Made by a program: the position numbers and the translations under genes. The notes under the pieces are model-generated. The model searched no databases and was not told the origin of the DNA. It saw only the letters and a list, made by a program, of their open reading frames with translations. Shown in pieces: positions 12,701-27,700 of a stretch of DNA of 64,000 bases. Numbering within the stretch: the first letter of the stretch is position 1; the number at the start of each line of letters is the position of its first letter. Origin of the DNA: Phalacrocorax aristotelis (taxonomy: Eukaryota > Chordata > Aves > Suliformes > Phalacrocoracidae); NCBI RefSeq assembly GCF_949628215.1, contig NC_134276.1, positions 102,799,799 to 102,863,798 on the forward strand, in the 5' to 3' direction.

Positions 12701-15700
12701 CTCTCTTCTGCCCCCCCCACTGACCCAAGTAAGTAAGTCAATCATTTCCATCACAGCAAAAAATTGCTTGCCTTAAAATATACAAGTTTACACACTGGCA
12801 CTGATAAGTCCATCAGTTATTTCGCATAGTAGGTTAGATGATACAATGCCTAGTATTTTGTGAAAATTTCACTTACTATCAAAGCAAATTAATAGAACGA
12901 TATTTTTTTGCCCTTCATTTTGAGCTGTGCTTGCAAAAGTAAGCATCTTCCAGATTTGGACAAAGGACTGATAGGTCCTTGGTTTTGATTTGTACGTAAA
13001 AAAAATCAGAAGTCTTACTTTTGCAGAGATTAAGGATAATGTATTTTTAAGGGGATTTCAAATTGGCAACTGACACACACTAATGATGCAATGGTGCATA
13101 CGTGTGTAATCCCCACTACATGTGGTGTTTTAAAAAAATTTTTTTTTTAAAAATAATTGCTCAAGATTGTGGCAGGACTTCTCCAAATATTTACCTATTA
13201 AACAGTAAATACCTGTCAATCATGCAACTGGATGCTGCGTTCAACAGCAAAGTGCTCTGATGGAAGAATAGAGAAGCTAAGCGCACCTCTCCAGTTCAAC
13301 TTTTTTTTTGACGGGTGCAGACCATGCAGTGTGTGTGTGTGTGTACACAGAGACAATCAGTTTCTTTGATACTAACTGCCTCAATCTATACACCTAGAAT
13401 GGCTTTTACTTACTTCCATTTTCATCCTCCCCTCTCTTTTCCAGGAACCTCTCATAAGAAAAGGGCAACCATGCCGAGAATGATACAAACCCCAGTCAAT
13501 GTCACCCTGGGTTCCGATTCCTCTTTTGTACCTGCTTTGCAATGATAGAATTTTCAATATAAACATCTGTTTCATTATCACCAGTGTGTATTCAGTTCAC
13601 AAATGACAGAGTGCAATTTCTTGATGAGGTCATTTTAATGTTACACAGCCTTCTCATCACACCTGTAAATGTACCAATTCGGGGAGTAGAAGTGGTGTAA
13701 AGAGGGGAGAACAGAATCAAAATATTGCTATTTGTAGTTAAAAATCAAAGCCCCTTTTCCTACACAGGATACGAATTACCAGAGCCTAAACAAATCCCAG
13801 CTACTGGAAATAAAGAGTTCTACATTCCGAAGTGCCATTTATTCAGAACACTTCTTCCAACATGTGAATTCAGAACCCTATCTGACAACTTTATAGTAGG
13901 AATTTTTTACACTAGGCTGACTCTTTAACATGTACAACAGAACCAAGACAACAAAGAATTAGGAATTAAAGGTTTGTTTCGTTACAGAACAGCTGTACTT
14001 GTGCATCACACAAAAAGGTTAAATGAAGTAGTTCTCTACCAATATGAAAGCAGCCAGGAGAAGCCTACTTTGATTCAGTTTACTGAAGAAGCAAAGAAGG
14101 CCTGCAGCACGGGAAGTTCTTCCTTCCGTTTTTGGGTTTGTTTTGTTTTTTTTCCTTAAATAAAAAAACTGAATATAAATCTCTAATGTCACCTGCATAA
14201 TCATATTCTCTTTCACTATTTCTTTATAATTTGAAGACAACTTCGCTCAGCCCATGATTTAATAGAGTATGGGTAAAAACTGGTGCTGTGTTTGTAATTA
14301 CATTTGAAAACATAAAAATAGTAGAAACATTAACATGAGCAGGGAAGCAAGATCTAAATTTCAGTTTTAAAAATCATAAAAGCTGCTAAATAGTTTTGTG
14401 AGACTGGGCCTGTGTATCCTCGCAGATATGGCCCATAAGGAGGATATCAAGCTGAAGAGTATGCAGTATTATACACCCCCATGTTTACGTATTTGGTTAC
14501 TGTTGTCAGAATTAACTAATTATTTACAAAATAACTGTTCTGTTTCATTCCCTAATCTCAATTTCAGTAAGTCTGCATGAAAATGTAATATCCTTTTTCT
14601 CATCCTTTGATCTCTAAATTCCATGAAAGGTCAGCCAAGTAAAGTACACTTCCATTCTTCCAGCAGATGGAGACAACTAATAAGCCACATTCTTGTGTCG
14701 ACACTTTTTCTTTAAAAAGGCGGCTACATAGTAAAACCTTAAGAGGGTTTTTTAGTTATTTTAATTAAAACTATTCCTCTTTTACCTTAAGGCAACAGAT
14801 TTTGGGGAACGTGAATGCATGAATTAGCATTTATGGGCTTAAACAAGCAAATACCAAAAAAAATAACACCTGAAAGATGATGTTACAGGTTTTTTTGCTG
14901 TAACACAGTACATTGGACAGTTGCTGTTTAACTGCAACAGCTGTCTTTGGGAAAATATTGCATACAGCATTGAACCAAACAATCTATAAAACAGCACCCG
15001 CAACATCCAAAATATTAAAGCCATAATTATTTGAGAGATCTTAAAATACATCATCAAAATTGCCTTCAGAAAATACCCATTCCTTCTCATAATGCTGACA
15101 TGGCACTAAATCTTAAGTTCTGTCAGAAGGAAGGTTTATTTCTTTTGAGCAATAATTTATTAAGCAAAAGACAACAAAGCCTTAAAGACACTAGGTGGAC
15201 AGTTTCAGCTCTAGCACAACAGGCTGCCTTAGAGATTACCTTAAGACTTAAGTCCAAAGAATTTCTCTGAGTCAAGTACCAGGAACAAGCATCTATCTTT
15301 GGCAAAACTTTTGTAGAGTAGCTGAATTTTCCATTAAATAAACTGGCACTTCTAGCAGCAGCTACATCCCTTCCCAAATACAAGAGGAAGAATACCTTTC
15401 TAAAGAATCCCATTAAATGCCTTAGAAAAACTACACTCACAATCGGCTTCAGGATTTCTGTTCACAGCTTTTGCACACAATCAGTAGAAAGCAAGCTGAG
15501 GATAGCTAGAAAAAAAAAAACCCAAACATTTTGAAGACTGAACAGGCAGGCAGTCCAATATAACTAACACAGAGCTGATTCGCCTTGCTGTGTGGCCTCC
15601 ACTTCCAAAGAAAGCTCACTGTGACATGTAAGGCAATAGGAATACAAGTATTTTGGTAAGTGGCCTTCTTAGAAGGTCAGCAGTCCTTGTGCAAGTGACA

Positions 15701-18700
15701 ATCACAAGACTTAGTTTTACCTCCACTGCTAGCATGTTTTACTCATCTGCCATGACTGTGGATGAATGGAAGGAATGCTTTAACTTTTCCGAACTTGCTA
15801 CACAAAGCAGAGCGTTCTAACTGCTATAGTAAAACTGCATGTCACGCTTTAGCACAACTGAATAAAACAGCTTCCAAGCATTACCCTGTGCATGTATAAT
15901 GTTGCAAAAACCTTGTTTTGGAGAGCAAGTTTAGGCTCTAGAATTAAAATGATAAATCCAGAAACCAGTGGTGAGTCTGGAAAGGCTGAATAAGCAGACC
16001 TCAACAGAATTTGCCTGGAAAAGATTTTTGACCACTTCCTCTGATTTGCCATTTATTCAGCAGCATGGTGTACTCGGAAGAAAAAAAGGAAAGAAAAAAA
16101 AAAGAAGCAACCTCCAGAACAAGGTAGTCGTATTTGTGAACTGATTACACCTATGATGATAAACTGAAACAGACACCACTTTTCAAAAGAAAAAGATAAT
16201 ATTGTTCATAAATCTGTTTTCATGATACAAGAAACCTAGCAACATATTATTGCTTTGTGAATACTGCTCAGAACCCTATGCATGAATATCATGAATTAGC
16301 ACATTACTTAGAAAAAATAAGCCATACTTCTAATTGGTATGTCAATCATTCAAGTATACCACGTTAACCACTTCAGTAACTAATTCCCTCAAGACTTTAT
16401 TGAAATAAAATTGAAAGTGCAGGCATACTTTGGTTTGAGTACATATTACCTCTCCAGAGTAATTTTTAAAGTACAAAAAACCCTGAAATCCAAGAAATGC
16501 AAAGTGAAGACAGTGCTTATCAAACAAGTTCCCCAAGTACTTTCATTTTTCTCCCCTCCTGACACCGCTCTTCTCTTTTGTTACATCTATCTCCTTTTGT
16601 GATTACCTCTGTCAAGCACAATGTCTGTACGTGTTCTAACTCTTTGTTTAAACGATACACAAATAACTAGCTGACATGGGTTCTGTTCCTGCTGAACAGT
16701 GCATGTCCACAAGTCCTCTTACAGCAATTGCTTATGGCAATCTCCCAAGCAAAATGCCTTCATAAACAACATCTTCAAAAACAGGCATTAATTTACACAC
16801 CCAACATACCCCAAGAAACTCCACAGCCCTACTAGCAGATGAAAAATTTAGATACTATTTTTTTAAATGTTAAAATGCATTTTCTAACGACAAAGAAAAA
16901 AGGAGTACAAGTCTGACTTCTTAGTGCTACATTGCATAATTAACAGGAACTAAGTTACACAAGTTCAAGTGCCTAAGTAAAATACAACCTGTACTTTGCA
17001 TTTCATGGTTGGTTTGCATTCGTGTCACTGAGAAAGATAACATGCATTCATAACCCATTATCCCTACTTCACTTTTTTCTGCAAAACCATTCTCTAAGCA
17101 CAGGATGTGACTCCACATTGAGTTCATCAAACCTAAGTTTTGTGAGGGCTTTCACAGGCCCCACCTTCCCCCCCCCCCCCCCCGAAAAACCCCACAGGGC
17201 AAGTCTTGTGTAGCCCCTAACACATTTTATAGGGGGCGCGCGACTGTAACTACTTGTCATCTCATGAGTTTGATGGCAATGTGCGTGCAAATATGGAACC
17301 TAGAAAGAGCAAAAGAAGTCAAGCTGAGGAATGCCAGAGCAGGAAAGAGGACTGCGTCCTCATCTTCTTCACCCAACAACTCTTCTTGTTTCCAGTAGCA
17401 GCCTCCCTTCTGGCAAACCACATGATGCTTGCTAGGGAGGACGCCTACTACTGCAAACCACTTCCTTTTTACAGCTATGGGAAGGACAGAAGTGCTACTG
17501 CTGGCTCACTTTTATTTCTAGATTCAACAAAATGTTCCAATATGCTTCTGCTCCTCCCAGCAGTCACGTCCACAAGCCAGAGACCAGTCTGTCACTGGAC
17601 CAAAAATGGTCTTCACTCATTTTCTCCCTATGAAGGGTTTAGTTGAGTTTTTTGTTGGTTTGCTGGGTGTTTTTTAAAGCAGAACGCTGAGTGAAGTTAG
17701 AACACTGAAAACACACTTGCCTTCTCCACTTAATTTTTGTTGGCAGACACTCCTGTTACTGTAAGGCACAGAAGACCACCACAAAACCTCAAGGGATGAA
17801 AACAGAATGAGAAGAGGAGGCTTGGGAAAGAGATGATCAGAGGTGCTCCCTTTCCGTTGCCTTGGGAACCCACCCAAGCTATGCAGAAGGGGAGGACACT
17901 TCGGTTTGCTGATCTCTTTCAAAAGCCTTGTGGTGGAAAAGCTCTCATTTTCTCACCAATACATCCCTGCTGACTGCTTTATATTTCTAAGTTCCGCTGC
18001 CAGGGACAATTAATGTAATCACCAAAGCCAACATTTTGCTACAATCTCAAAAGTTAAGAATTGTTAAAATAAGACTTTATCATCTATGCTCTGCATCAAT
18101 ACTGAGAAGAGCCCAAAAGATTCCCCCTAGCAAGTAACTTGGATCTCTGCATTGTCTGGGTCTCTGTATTGCTTGGCTATATAAAGTGGAAAAACAAGTT
18201 AGTGAATCTCGGCAAAAATATTTCTATTTTTAGGATGTTATAATTCTAGACTTTTGTGTTCAGTTTACACCAAGTTTTATGGAAAATTCTACCTAAGCCT
18301 CAAATCTAACCTACCAGTTTTGAGGGCTGTCTTAACACTGAGCTCTGGAAGGAGAAGCAGATACAATGTATACTCAGCTACATTACTGGCAAGATTGTCC
18401 GCCGTTAACTCATTATTCTTTTTGCCTGGAAGGTGGGTATTGCTTGAATTCCTCAGTTCTACTTCTTGAAAGAGAACCAGTTCAGTATTCATTTTCAAAG
18501 ATGAAGCATGAGTTATTAAACTTGTAAAACGCATGTATGTATGACGCACCACACCCCAAAATAAGTCAGTATCACTCTGCAGTAAGAGGTAACTATTTCA
18601 CTGTAGGATGACATTAAACTTATTAACCCAACTGCAACTCCTGGTTTAAAACTCAAAATCTTTGGCTCCCAGAAAACCCTGGTGATTCAAACAGAGGCAA

Positions 18701-21700
18701 AGCAGCAATCAGACAGAACCAAGTCAAACAAAATGGAAGTTTGGAACTTGGTTCTCTGAAATGGATGCCAAAACATCACTGACTTCAGTAACGTCAGGAT
18801 CAAACCTTAACTGATCTGACCCAATCCCATAAATGTAGTGATGGACCTACCACTGCAACCATAGCAATATCATGAACGTCATTTCAGTGTAAGGTAACGG
18901 TATATATGAACCAATCTGACTCAAATACCAGACGCACACCTTATTGAAATACTCTGTCATGAGCAGCAACCTTAACACACAAGAAAATGGACACAGCAGC
19001 AGCAAGTATCTAAATTCATCGAAGACAATGATTTAACTCAACCTGTTGTATTTGACACATGCATTACCATAGGTTTTTATGGTACATTTTTTGCATTTTC
19101 CGATACTTCCACTGCTATTTAAATTGTGATAGTTAGACAAGTACATCTGCATAACTTCTACCTTTCTAATCCATGCTTGGGGACCACTGTTGGTCAGCTC
19201 ATCCGAGGACAGTATCTGTGCTCCAGTACTTCCCGTGAACTGGCCAGGTATGGAGTTTGATTGAGCCCAGGCATCAATCTACAACATAAAAATCAAATGT
19301 AAGACCAAAATAAAGATTTACACATTCTTCCTTTGCAATTCTCTGTTGCTTCTCAATAATTTTCATCATGAGACCTCACTTATATTTAGTGCTGTCTTCA
19401 TTAACACTCACTTGTAAGCATATAATCCAAAAAGCTGAGCATCTTTGCATGTTAACCCTTAAGCTTGAGTTCAAAGTCTAGCAAATTCACGGTTCATGGT
19501 TTGCTTATCCTCAAAATCAGTGTTATGAAGTGCAAAATAAAGGCAGAATTTTTAAACACGTGCCCATAAACTGGGCTTCCGAAAACCTATACTTAAATAC
19601 ATAAGAAAAATCAGCTGATCTGAAGGGTGAACATTTACGTTCTTCGAGTCCATCAAAATGCTGATGAGTAAGTGCAACATACCTGTTCCTGTGCACGATT
19701 CAACATGCACATGGCCTCTAAATCAAATGTGTTTTCATTAAGCCTTTTCTGAGCCACTGCTCGATCATTCATAGCTGTAGTTATGTCCACACCCTAGGAA
19801 GAAAAAGTTTATTTTTAAAAATATATCAGACCACAATAATATCCATTTGATCTGGAAAAAGCTGTTGCAGAATAAATGCTACAAATACTACAATGTTTAA
19901 CACATTGAATAGTTGGTTTGATATATAAATAGGCAACATGAAAAAATCCTGGGACTATTTCTTAAGTATATACAGTATGGGCTTCCCTAAACAAATACAA
20001 AATCTGAAGTTGAAGTATAACATCCTGATAATTTAGTATCACCTGTACATACAAAATATCAAAAGACATATTTTCAGAGAACTGTTTCGGTCACAAAAAG
20101 CTCTGGTGTATAATACTTAAATAGAGAAGCGTATTATTGTTCAATGGAATCTTATTAACAAACAGAATTAAATGTAATTTAGCTAAGAATCTAAAAAAAA
20201 AAAAGTTTCTTACAGAGCTGTTCACATGAGCACCCTGCTATTAAGTCACACTAAAACTTTAAGTTATATGTATAGAAAAAATTACAGCAAGAATCACATG
20301 TATTCCATGAACTTGGCTTTAGTGTTTTGAATCTTAATCTTCAGCATAAAATAGACTTAGATAAAAGTAAAACCAGCCTGGTAGCTCATAAAATTGACTG
20401 TTTTGGAAAGGATTATTTAGATCTGTGCTGCTGAACTAGAACAAAATATAAAGAAAAATAGATTTTTAACCATCTCACACATACTAATCTGAATCATTTG
20501 CATAAACATATGGAGCAAATGAAGCTCAACGCAAACCTCTACTCTATATGCAAAGCAATCAAGAAAGAAATCCAAAAAACATTTGGGGATACAGAGATGT
20601 CACAAATTATGGCTAGTACATAGCTCTTTTGTAAAATTACTTGTGCCTTGTTCTTCAGATTTTATGCATCATTCTATTCTGAAAGGAGAAAAAGAACAGT
20701 GCTCAGAGAAAAGTGAAATTTCTTTGGAGATGAGCATGTGAAGGAGACTGAAAGGGCTGGAACTGTTTGAAGCACAAAAGAAACCCAATAATCAAAATGC
20801 CAGATGCCACATAGACATCGAGTTAGTCGATGGCTTAATTTTTTAATTTGTATTACAAAAGACTTGTACCTTTTGTTAGTCACCATCTCATAACCTTAGC
20901 CTCTCACACACTATACTAGAATAAAGGGCCAGTAAAAGAAACAAACTAATTTTAATATTGACTCTGCTAAACATTAAAATACAGTTAATCCACAAAATCC
21001 CTGTCACAGGAACCAGGTCAAGAATTTAGTAAATACTGAAAAACACTAAGAGACAGACATGAATGTCTACACTTGCATAAAACCAAGTAATTATTTTTTG
21101 TACTCTGGCTATTAAATCTTATTTTAAGATGGGAGATTTTTTTTTTTTTACTGTTTAGGACAAAAAGTATTTCTGTTGGGAAGATTATTAGTGAAACATC
21201 TGGCACTGAAGTCTTGTGTGTTTATTAAACTGGCTTCAGTGTTTATTTATTGTCCCAGCTGACAAAAACACAGACCATAAGCAAGGCACAATAAAAAATA
21301 AAATATTTTCTAACAATCACCTAGCATGACAGCCCCATATGTAGAAGAATGCCTGTTTATAATACACACTTTCTTGCGTTAATAAGTTTCCCCTATATCA
21401 TTAAAATAATTCTTCAATGTTTTGTCTGTGAAACTGGTTCAGGAGATAAATAAAAGTTATTCTACTCACCAAAAGCTTCAATCCAGCAATACACATAGGC
21501 ATGCAAGTAGTCCACTGAAACCACATGGGGACCACTCACATACTTAAACATACATGTGTACTTTAGTGCTTTACCGGACTGGGGCCTATTAGTAGATACC
21601 CTGGTTAGTTAGAATTCCCATACACTTTCCCCACATGGTCAGTCACCATTTTGGAGACCATCATGGCTTTGTATTATGTCAAGACACTCGATGGCAGCTT

Positions 21701-24700
21701 TGGATCTTGAAAAAAAAAATCTCTGCTTGAAGTATGAAAAGTTGTTATTATTTAGTCAAGTAAAACAGTTTCAAGTTCAGCATGCTATTCTCTGTAAGAG
21801 TTTTGCCTTTCCAATCCTGACTTTTAGTAACATTTTCCCCACAGACACAAATCACAAATATTGAAGCAAGAAGGAAGAGGCTGACAATAGAGAGCAGGCG
21901 CTTCTGACATACTTCGTAGGTCCATCAATACACCAAATGCATTTGCTAGATTTTTAGATCATGGCGACTTCTCTGCATAGTCACCTGTGCATACTCCAAA
22001 GTTAAATACAACACTTCAACTCTATACTTCCAGACTCCCAAATATAGCTTCTTTCTCACAGGTTTCTCTGGCTTCTAGAGACATGCTGATACTTCAGATT
22101 ACTCAAGACCTTTTCCTCCATCTCCTACTACCACAAACAACTCTATTAAAAGCATAATGTTTTATTAAAACAGTTTGTAGTATATTAGCTGGGCCATTTT
22201 AGACTGCTTATTCCCATAACTAGTTCTGTTACTTGAATAAAAACATACCAGTAAAACCAATTATGTATTTTTTTAATGTCAATATAGACTTGCATCAGAA
22301 TTGTCACTATCGGATTTCAAAATCAGCAACAAAATGAATGGACGTAAATTATATCTCAAGCTTTCTGAGGATCCAAGCACACTCCCCCACTACTCTACTC
22401 CAACAGCAAGGGAGCTTATCTGGCTTATTTTGCCAAAGGAAGCCATTTCATCTGTAAAGAGTCCTCGTAAGCATTTAAAAAATTAAGCAGAGAAGCACAC
22501 TGTTACCTTTCAGACTCCCTGGAGAAACATACAGGGATTCTGCTACTACAAGTGCATTGCTGTATTTCAAAATTAAAGATTGCCAAACCCGAGGAGATGG
22601 TATGCTCTGCTGTCAGCTAATGACCCTTGAAATCACCCTTAACACAAACCAAGTTAAGGTAAATGCAAATAAAAGTATTTATTTACAAAATATAAAAAAC
22701 AGACAACATTGTTACAAGCATTTATAAAGATACACGTGACAGGAAGGAAGGAAAGTTATGTTTAATATATTTACTCCAATGTCAATTTTTAAGGCCTCTT
22801 CTACATAATACACAAACCATCAGTGCTTAGCTAACCCAATTTGTCATTGGCAACCTGGATGCAGACATCTACAGAGCTCGCCTAACTATGAGCATATCAT
22901 TAACCATTTGATGGACAAGACTTTTTACCACCTGGTAAAAACACAGCCAAATGTTAGTATACAATATTTCCGTGCTCCAGACTCTTTACATATACACTAG
23001 TAACTGGGAATGACATTCTGCACAAACATTTCAGAATGTTTGTCTTATTAGTGGTTCATGACAAAGACCAAACAGCAGTTACCATCTACACTGAGGGAAC
23101 AATTAATTGGGTGCCTGACCGACAAACTCCAAAGTATACCGTGAAAATGTCCATTGAATGAGTTATATTCGCTGTGCGTTTGTTGCTGCAAGAGACACAG
23201 AAGGAAAGACCTTCTGCACTTCAGGAAGTGAATCATACAATCTTAGAAAGTTCTTGAAAAACAAAATGCATCAAGTGGAAAGACTGTTTCACCAGAAATT
23301 GATGCCAAGGCTTTTATGTTTATTTGCTTTGAAAGGTATGAGAACAAGTCTCCAGATGGAGTGAGGGTAACATCATCTTGAAAAAAATTACATCTACCTT
23401 AAATATTTAATTTACTTAATTACAAAAACCCCACAAAAATATCCTTTTGAAGACATTTCAAGGGGAAAAACATTTGCCTTCTTTTTTCTTTATAAGTTTA
23501 TTATACATACAATTAGATTTCTCCCTTTGGAAGGCCACATGGAAGACAACTATGTAAGAAAATGTGACTGTAAAGCTGAAAACTTAGTAGATACATCCAG
23601 ATGAAATGGCAGTTTTAGAAACTACTTTCAAATCTATTTTTAATGGATTACATTTCAATGCAGTGTTATTGCTCTAAGATCAGTAGGACAATTTTAATTG
23701 TTATTACATCTATAATTATGGAAGTCTCAACTTAGGGTATTAACCTCTGTGGGAAACCGGACAAAAAACTTGCTTTTCATCCTCAAGCAAAGGTCTAAAT
23801 TCTGTTGAGACAAAGTCAGTAATTGACAAAAGCACACAGTACAGGTACACGTTGCTTTCATCATTGCCTACGTGAGCATGGCAACCGAATTTGAAGGCCG
23901 CAGCAGTTTGGATAATTAGCTTACTGAAGCGTTAGATACTACCTATGTAAGTGTTTTTTTTTCACAGACTGCGATTTGATACCAGACTGACCAGGTAATG
24001 GTTTTGGTTTTCTTATATGATATGCTTTCCTTCCCTTCCTTACCTCAATGGATGGTTTGGGGAAAACATCATCCTTGCTTTCTTCTTTGCCTTTTTCAAC
24101 TGGAACCCATTCTCCATAGACACTATCTGCTTCCTTCTTCCGATGTTGAGACCCAGATGAAACAGGAAATTCCTTTGACAGGCTGACCTGATTTTTTGGT
24201 TGTGGTGGTGGTGCTGGTTTTATGCTGGGAGTCTTAAAGAAATAAAATCAGGAAAAGTTAAAAGCTTGAAAACACACAATACTCACAACATGTCTTTGAG
24301 AAACAATTTGGTATCAAAGTTTTCATAGAACAGTCATCCTTCTTACTAACAGCAAACCAATTAATAACAAATCATTTTAGCACAACCATAGAAACATTCA
24401 AGTAGCAACAAATTGCCATAGAGAAGATGAAACAGCTAGAAGCTAAAAACCGCTTAAATCAGCACAGCAGCCAAAAATAAGCAAAACCTCCCTCCCTCTC
24501 AAAATTAACAGCCCTGCTTTCCCTCCACCCCATCATAAAGAGAACAATCTTCATCTGCCACACATGCATTTTGTAATGAAAAGCTCCAAAATGAAAATCC
24601 TGGGCAGCAAAAAACATTGGCTGTGATATCCACATGATAAAAAGCTCTACATTACTACACATAGAGAAAGCAGTTTTCAGCATTTTGTTTTCTAGTTTTT

Positions 24701-27700
24701 GATTATTTTTTAATAGCAGCATGCATTTCAAAGTAAATTAGGCCTATCAGCTTGCATTCCTTAGAAAGTATTGGTAATATATTGAGAGTCCACAGAAATC
24801 TGACAGGTTCCTCTTCTAAGAGGCAAACAGAGCCCAGACAGGTCACAATATTGGGTAAACTCCGATTATCAAAGGATCATGGATGTGAATGGTATCAAGA
24901 TTAGAATCCAGAAAGAATGGACAGAATGATACTAAGAGGGTCACAGCTGTGGAAAACAGGCAGAGCAGCCCATAACCACTAAAGAACATTCCTCTTTGGA
25001 GCCTGTATGGAATCCCAAGATTTGAGTTTCATCATACCACTTTCTGACGGTACAATATAAAGTATAAATCTATTTCTACCTTACATCTTACGTAAATATG
25101 TATTACTGCTTATTTTGTGTATATCACAAGCTATATATATTTGTACATTAAAAATATAAACAGTATTTTTATGTTTTCACTTGGCATATTACTACTTTTA
25201 TAGTACTTTATACTCTGCAAAACCAGAGCAGACTTTCATGAGCACAAAACCCAACAGAGATACAACTGTTAAAAAAATCTAGACAAGTTCTAATCCATGA
25301 TTCAAAGCATACAAATCCCAGACGCATTTCAAGAAACGCTCCCTCATTTTATTCCTTCCAACATACATGCCCATATCCAGCAAGTGTCAACACAAGCTGT
25401 GACAGAGTCAAAAGCAGTCCCCCAAGGAGGGGCTTTAGTGGGACATTTAGACCCTCTTAGTAACAGGCAATTATCAGTCATCCTCATTCTTAACACAGAA
25501 TTTACTTCTCTACTGGCTAATCTCAAAGCTAACAGAACTTTTTTCTCCTTTAGCAAACATTTGACAACTGCTGAAGAAGCAGATGCACAAGATTTGGAGT
25601 CTGCACAAAGCTGATGGCATCATCTTATTTAGAACACCTCAAAATGCTTTTAGAATTTTGCTAGGGTTTTTTTTATTTGTCTTTTGAAGAAAACCAATGC
25701 TGTTACAAAAGCATTTCCCAATTCTAATGCTTGTTTATAAATCTATATCGGTATTTTTGAAACGAAAACATGAAGTAAAACCAATCATCTTTATGTTATT
25801 TAAGCCTTAAAAGTTGCAAAGACTTTAATGAAAACAGTTTCTATCCAATTGTGGGAACTACCACAGTTTCATAGTCTGCAGGTAGGTTTCCTACTGTACT
25901 AAGAGTCTTCTTAGCAACATCCCAGTGCAATTTCGTCATGATTTTCAATCCCTTTTTCATTTCTGGAAAATAACTTGCATTAATTTTAAATATTTAAAAT
26001 TGTTGCTATTTTTAAGTAAAGAAATACTCACACTTAAATTGAAAAAAATAGGTTTTGGTTCACTGAGCTTAAAAGGATGATTATAGAAAGGACGTTCTTC
26101 CTCCTCTTCATCAGAAACATGAGGTTTGTTCACTATCACATCATCTGTGCTTTGAGCAATCTTCTTGCATTTCTAACATTAAAAAAAAGACAGGACAGCT
26201 CTGAATAAACCTGGACTTTCAACCAAAACATACAAAAAGAACATTTTTACAAAACGTGGGGGGGGGGGTTTCTAAATCAGGAGGTATAATCTGAGAAAAT
26301 CTTGTAGCAATGTTATCAATATATGTACTTTTGACATTTTACGCATGTCAAATACCTACCTAGGTTTGCTAGGCACTCATGTAGCAAATAATTTCACAGA
26401 CATAAGATTTCAGCAGCATACTGTAAAACTTGCTACACAGTGCTAGTGGTAAGGCTATAAACATTCCAGAGTAGGAACTCACTGGTTGTTCAGCATCCCA
26501 CATAACTAGCACATTGCAATCTGATAGAAAACTCAGTGTAATTCACAAAACTACTACACAGGAAAACCTAAGAAATAACAGTTAATAAAGCTTTAGTATT
26601 AGTTTTTTCCAGTAGTTTTACTAACAGTTAGTAATCACTGGAGTGCAGGGACCTAGTCAGAAGCAACGGCTCCAAAAGATCTCAGATTTCTTCTGAAATA
26701 TTTTGATATTGGCCAGGAATGCAAGACATTCCTGTTTTATATTCCACAGAAGCTGAACATAAAACAGAGATGCTATGGGGATACTACAGGCAAATGAGAA
26801 CCTCCAGAAGGAGGGAAAAAAAAAAAAAAAAAAAGGGGGGCATTCTACAGAGGCTAGAATGTTATGATGAAAACCTCTTTACTAATCATGATTATCTGCA
26901 CTGAGCATTTACCAGCACTAACTATAACTCAGTCCAAAATGCAAAATGCATCTGAGAACATTATAGTCTAGCATCATGCCTCTATTATGTCCCCATTCAT
27001 GGAAAGTATACTTGCCAGACTTCTAAGACATTTGAGGACTTAATATTTGAGGAAATACCACCAGCAAAGTGAAGCCATCATCTGACTTGAAATTTCATAC
27101 CATTTTAAGTTACATCTGTTTGATGACCTGATTGTTGGATTATAAAGACCAAACAGGCAGCTCCATCACTAAAAATCAAGACGCATTGATGGCACTGTTC
27201 TTATCAGTCCTTAAAAAAAGATTCCTGCACTTTCCTGTGCTAAGATGCCTCCAAACAATTACCGAAGCACATTCTTTAGGCAACAGGAAAGGTCTGCATT
27301 ATTCGGAAAGCTAATCAACAAAATGTATTACCTATAGTTACTAGTTGGCTCCCAGCTAATTGGAAGCAGTTTTTCCAGTTTGCAGGTTACACTGCACAGA
27401 GGAAAGACAATGCAGCTAGCTTTGCAAGGAGCTGAACAGGCTCTGGAAGGGGTTCTCCGCTTGGGCCCACTACAATATGACAATGGCCGGGACTGCTTCT
27501 GTGGCCAATTGTGATTCAACAGAACAGAGACATCATCCAAGATTCCCTCAGTTGGAAACAGCAAGGAAGGGGCAGGTTTGGGGCTTCCAGATCAGCAGTA
27601 GCTACACTGGATCCTGGTCAGGTTACATCGAAAACCACTTAAGATGTCTGCACTGTTTATCTGCACAGCCTCAGCTTTTTTACTAACAAGTCCTTCTGAT

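Noticed and set aside
17254-17646. 130-codon plus-strand open frame in SON intron 8
   Set aside because: It opens at TTG, has no known motif or splice context, and is a plausible chance frame in 7 kb of intron.
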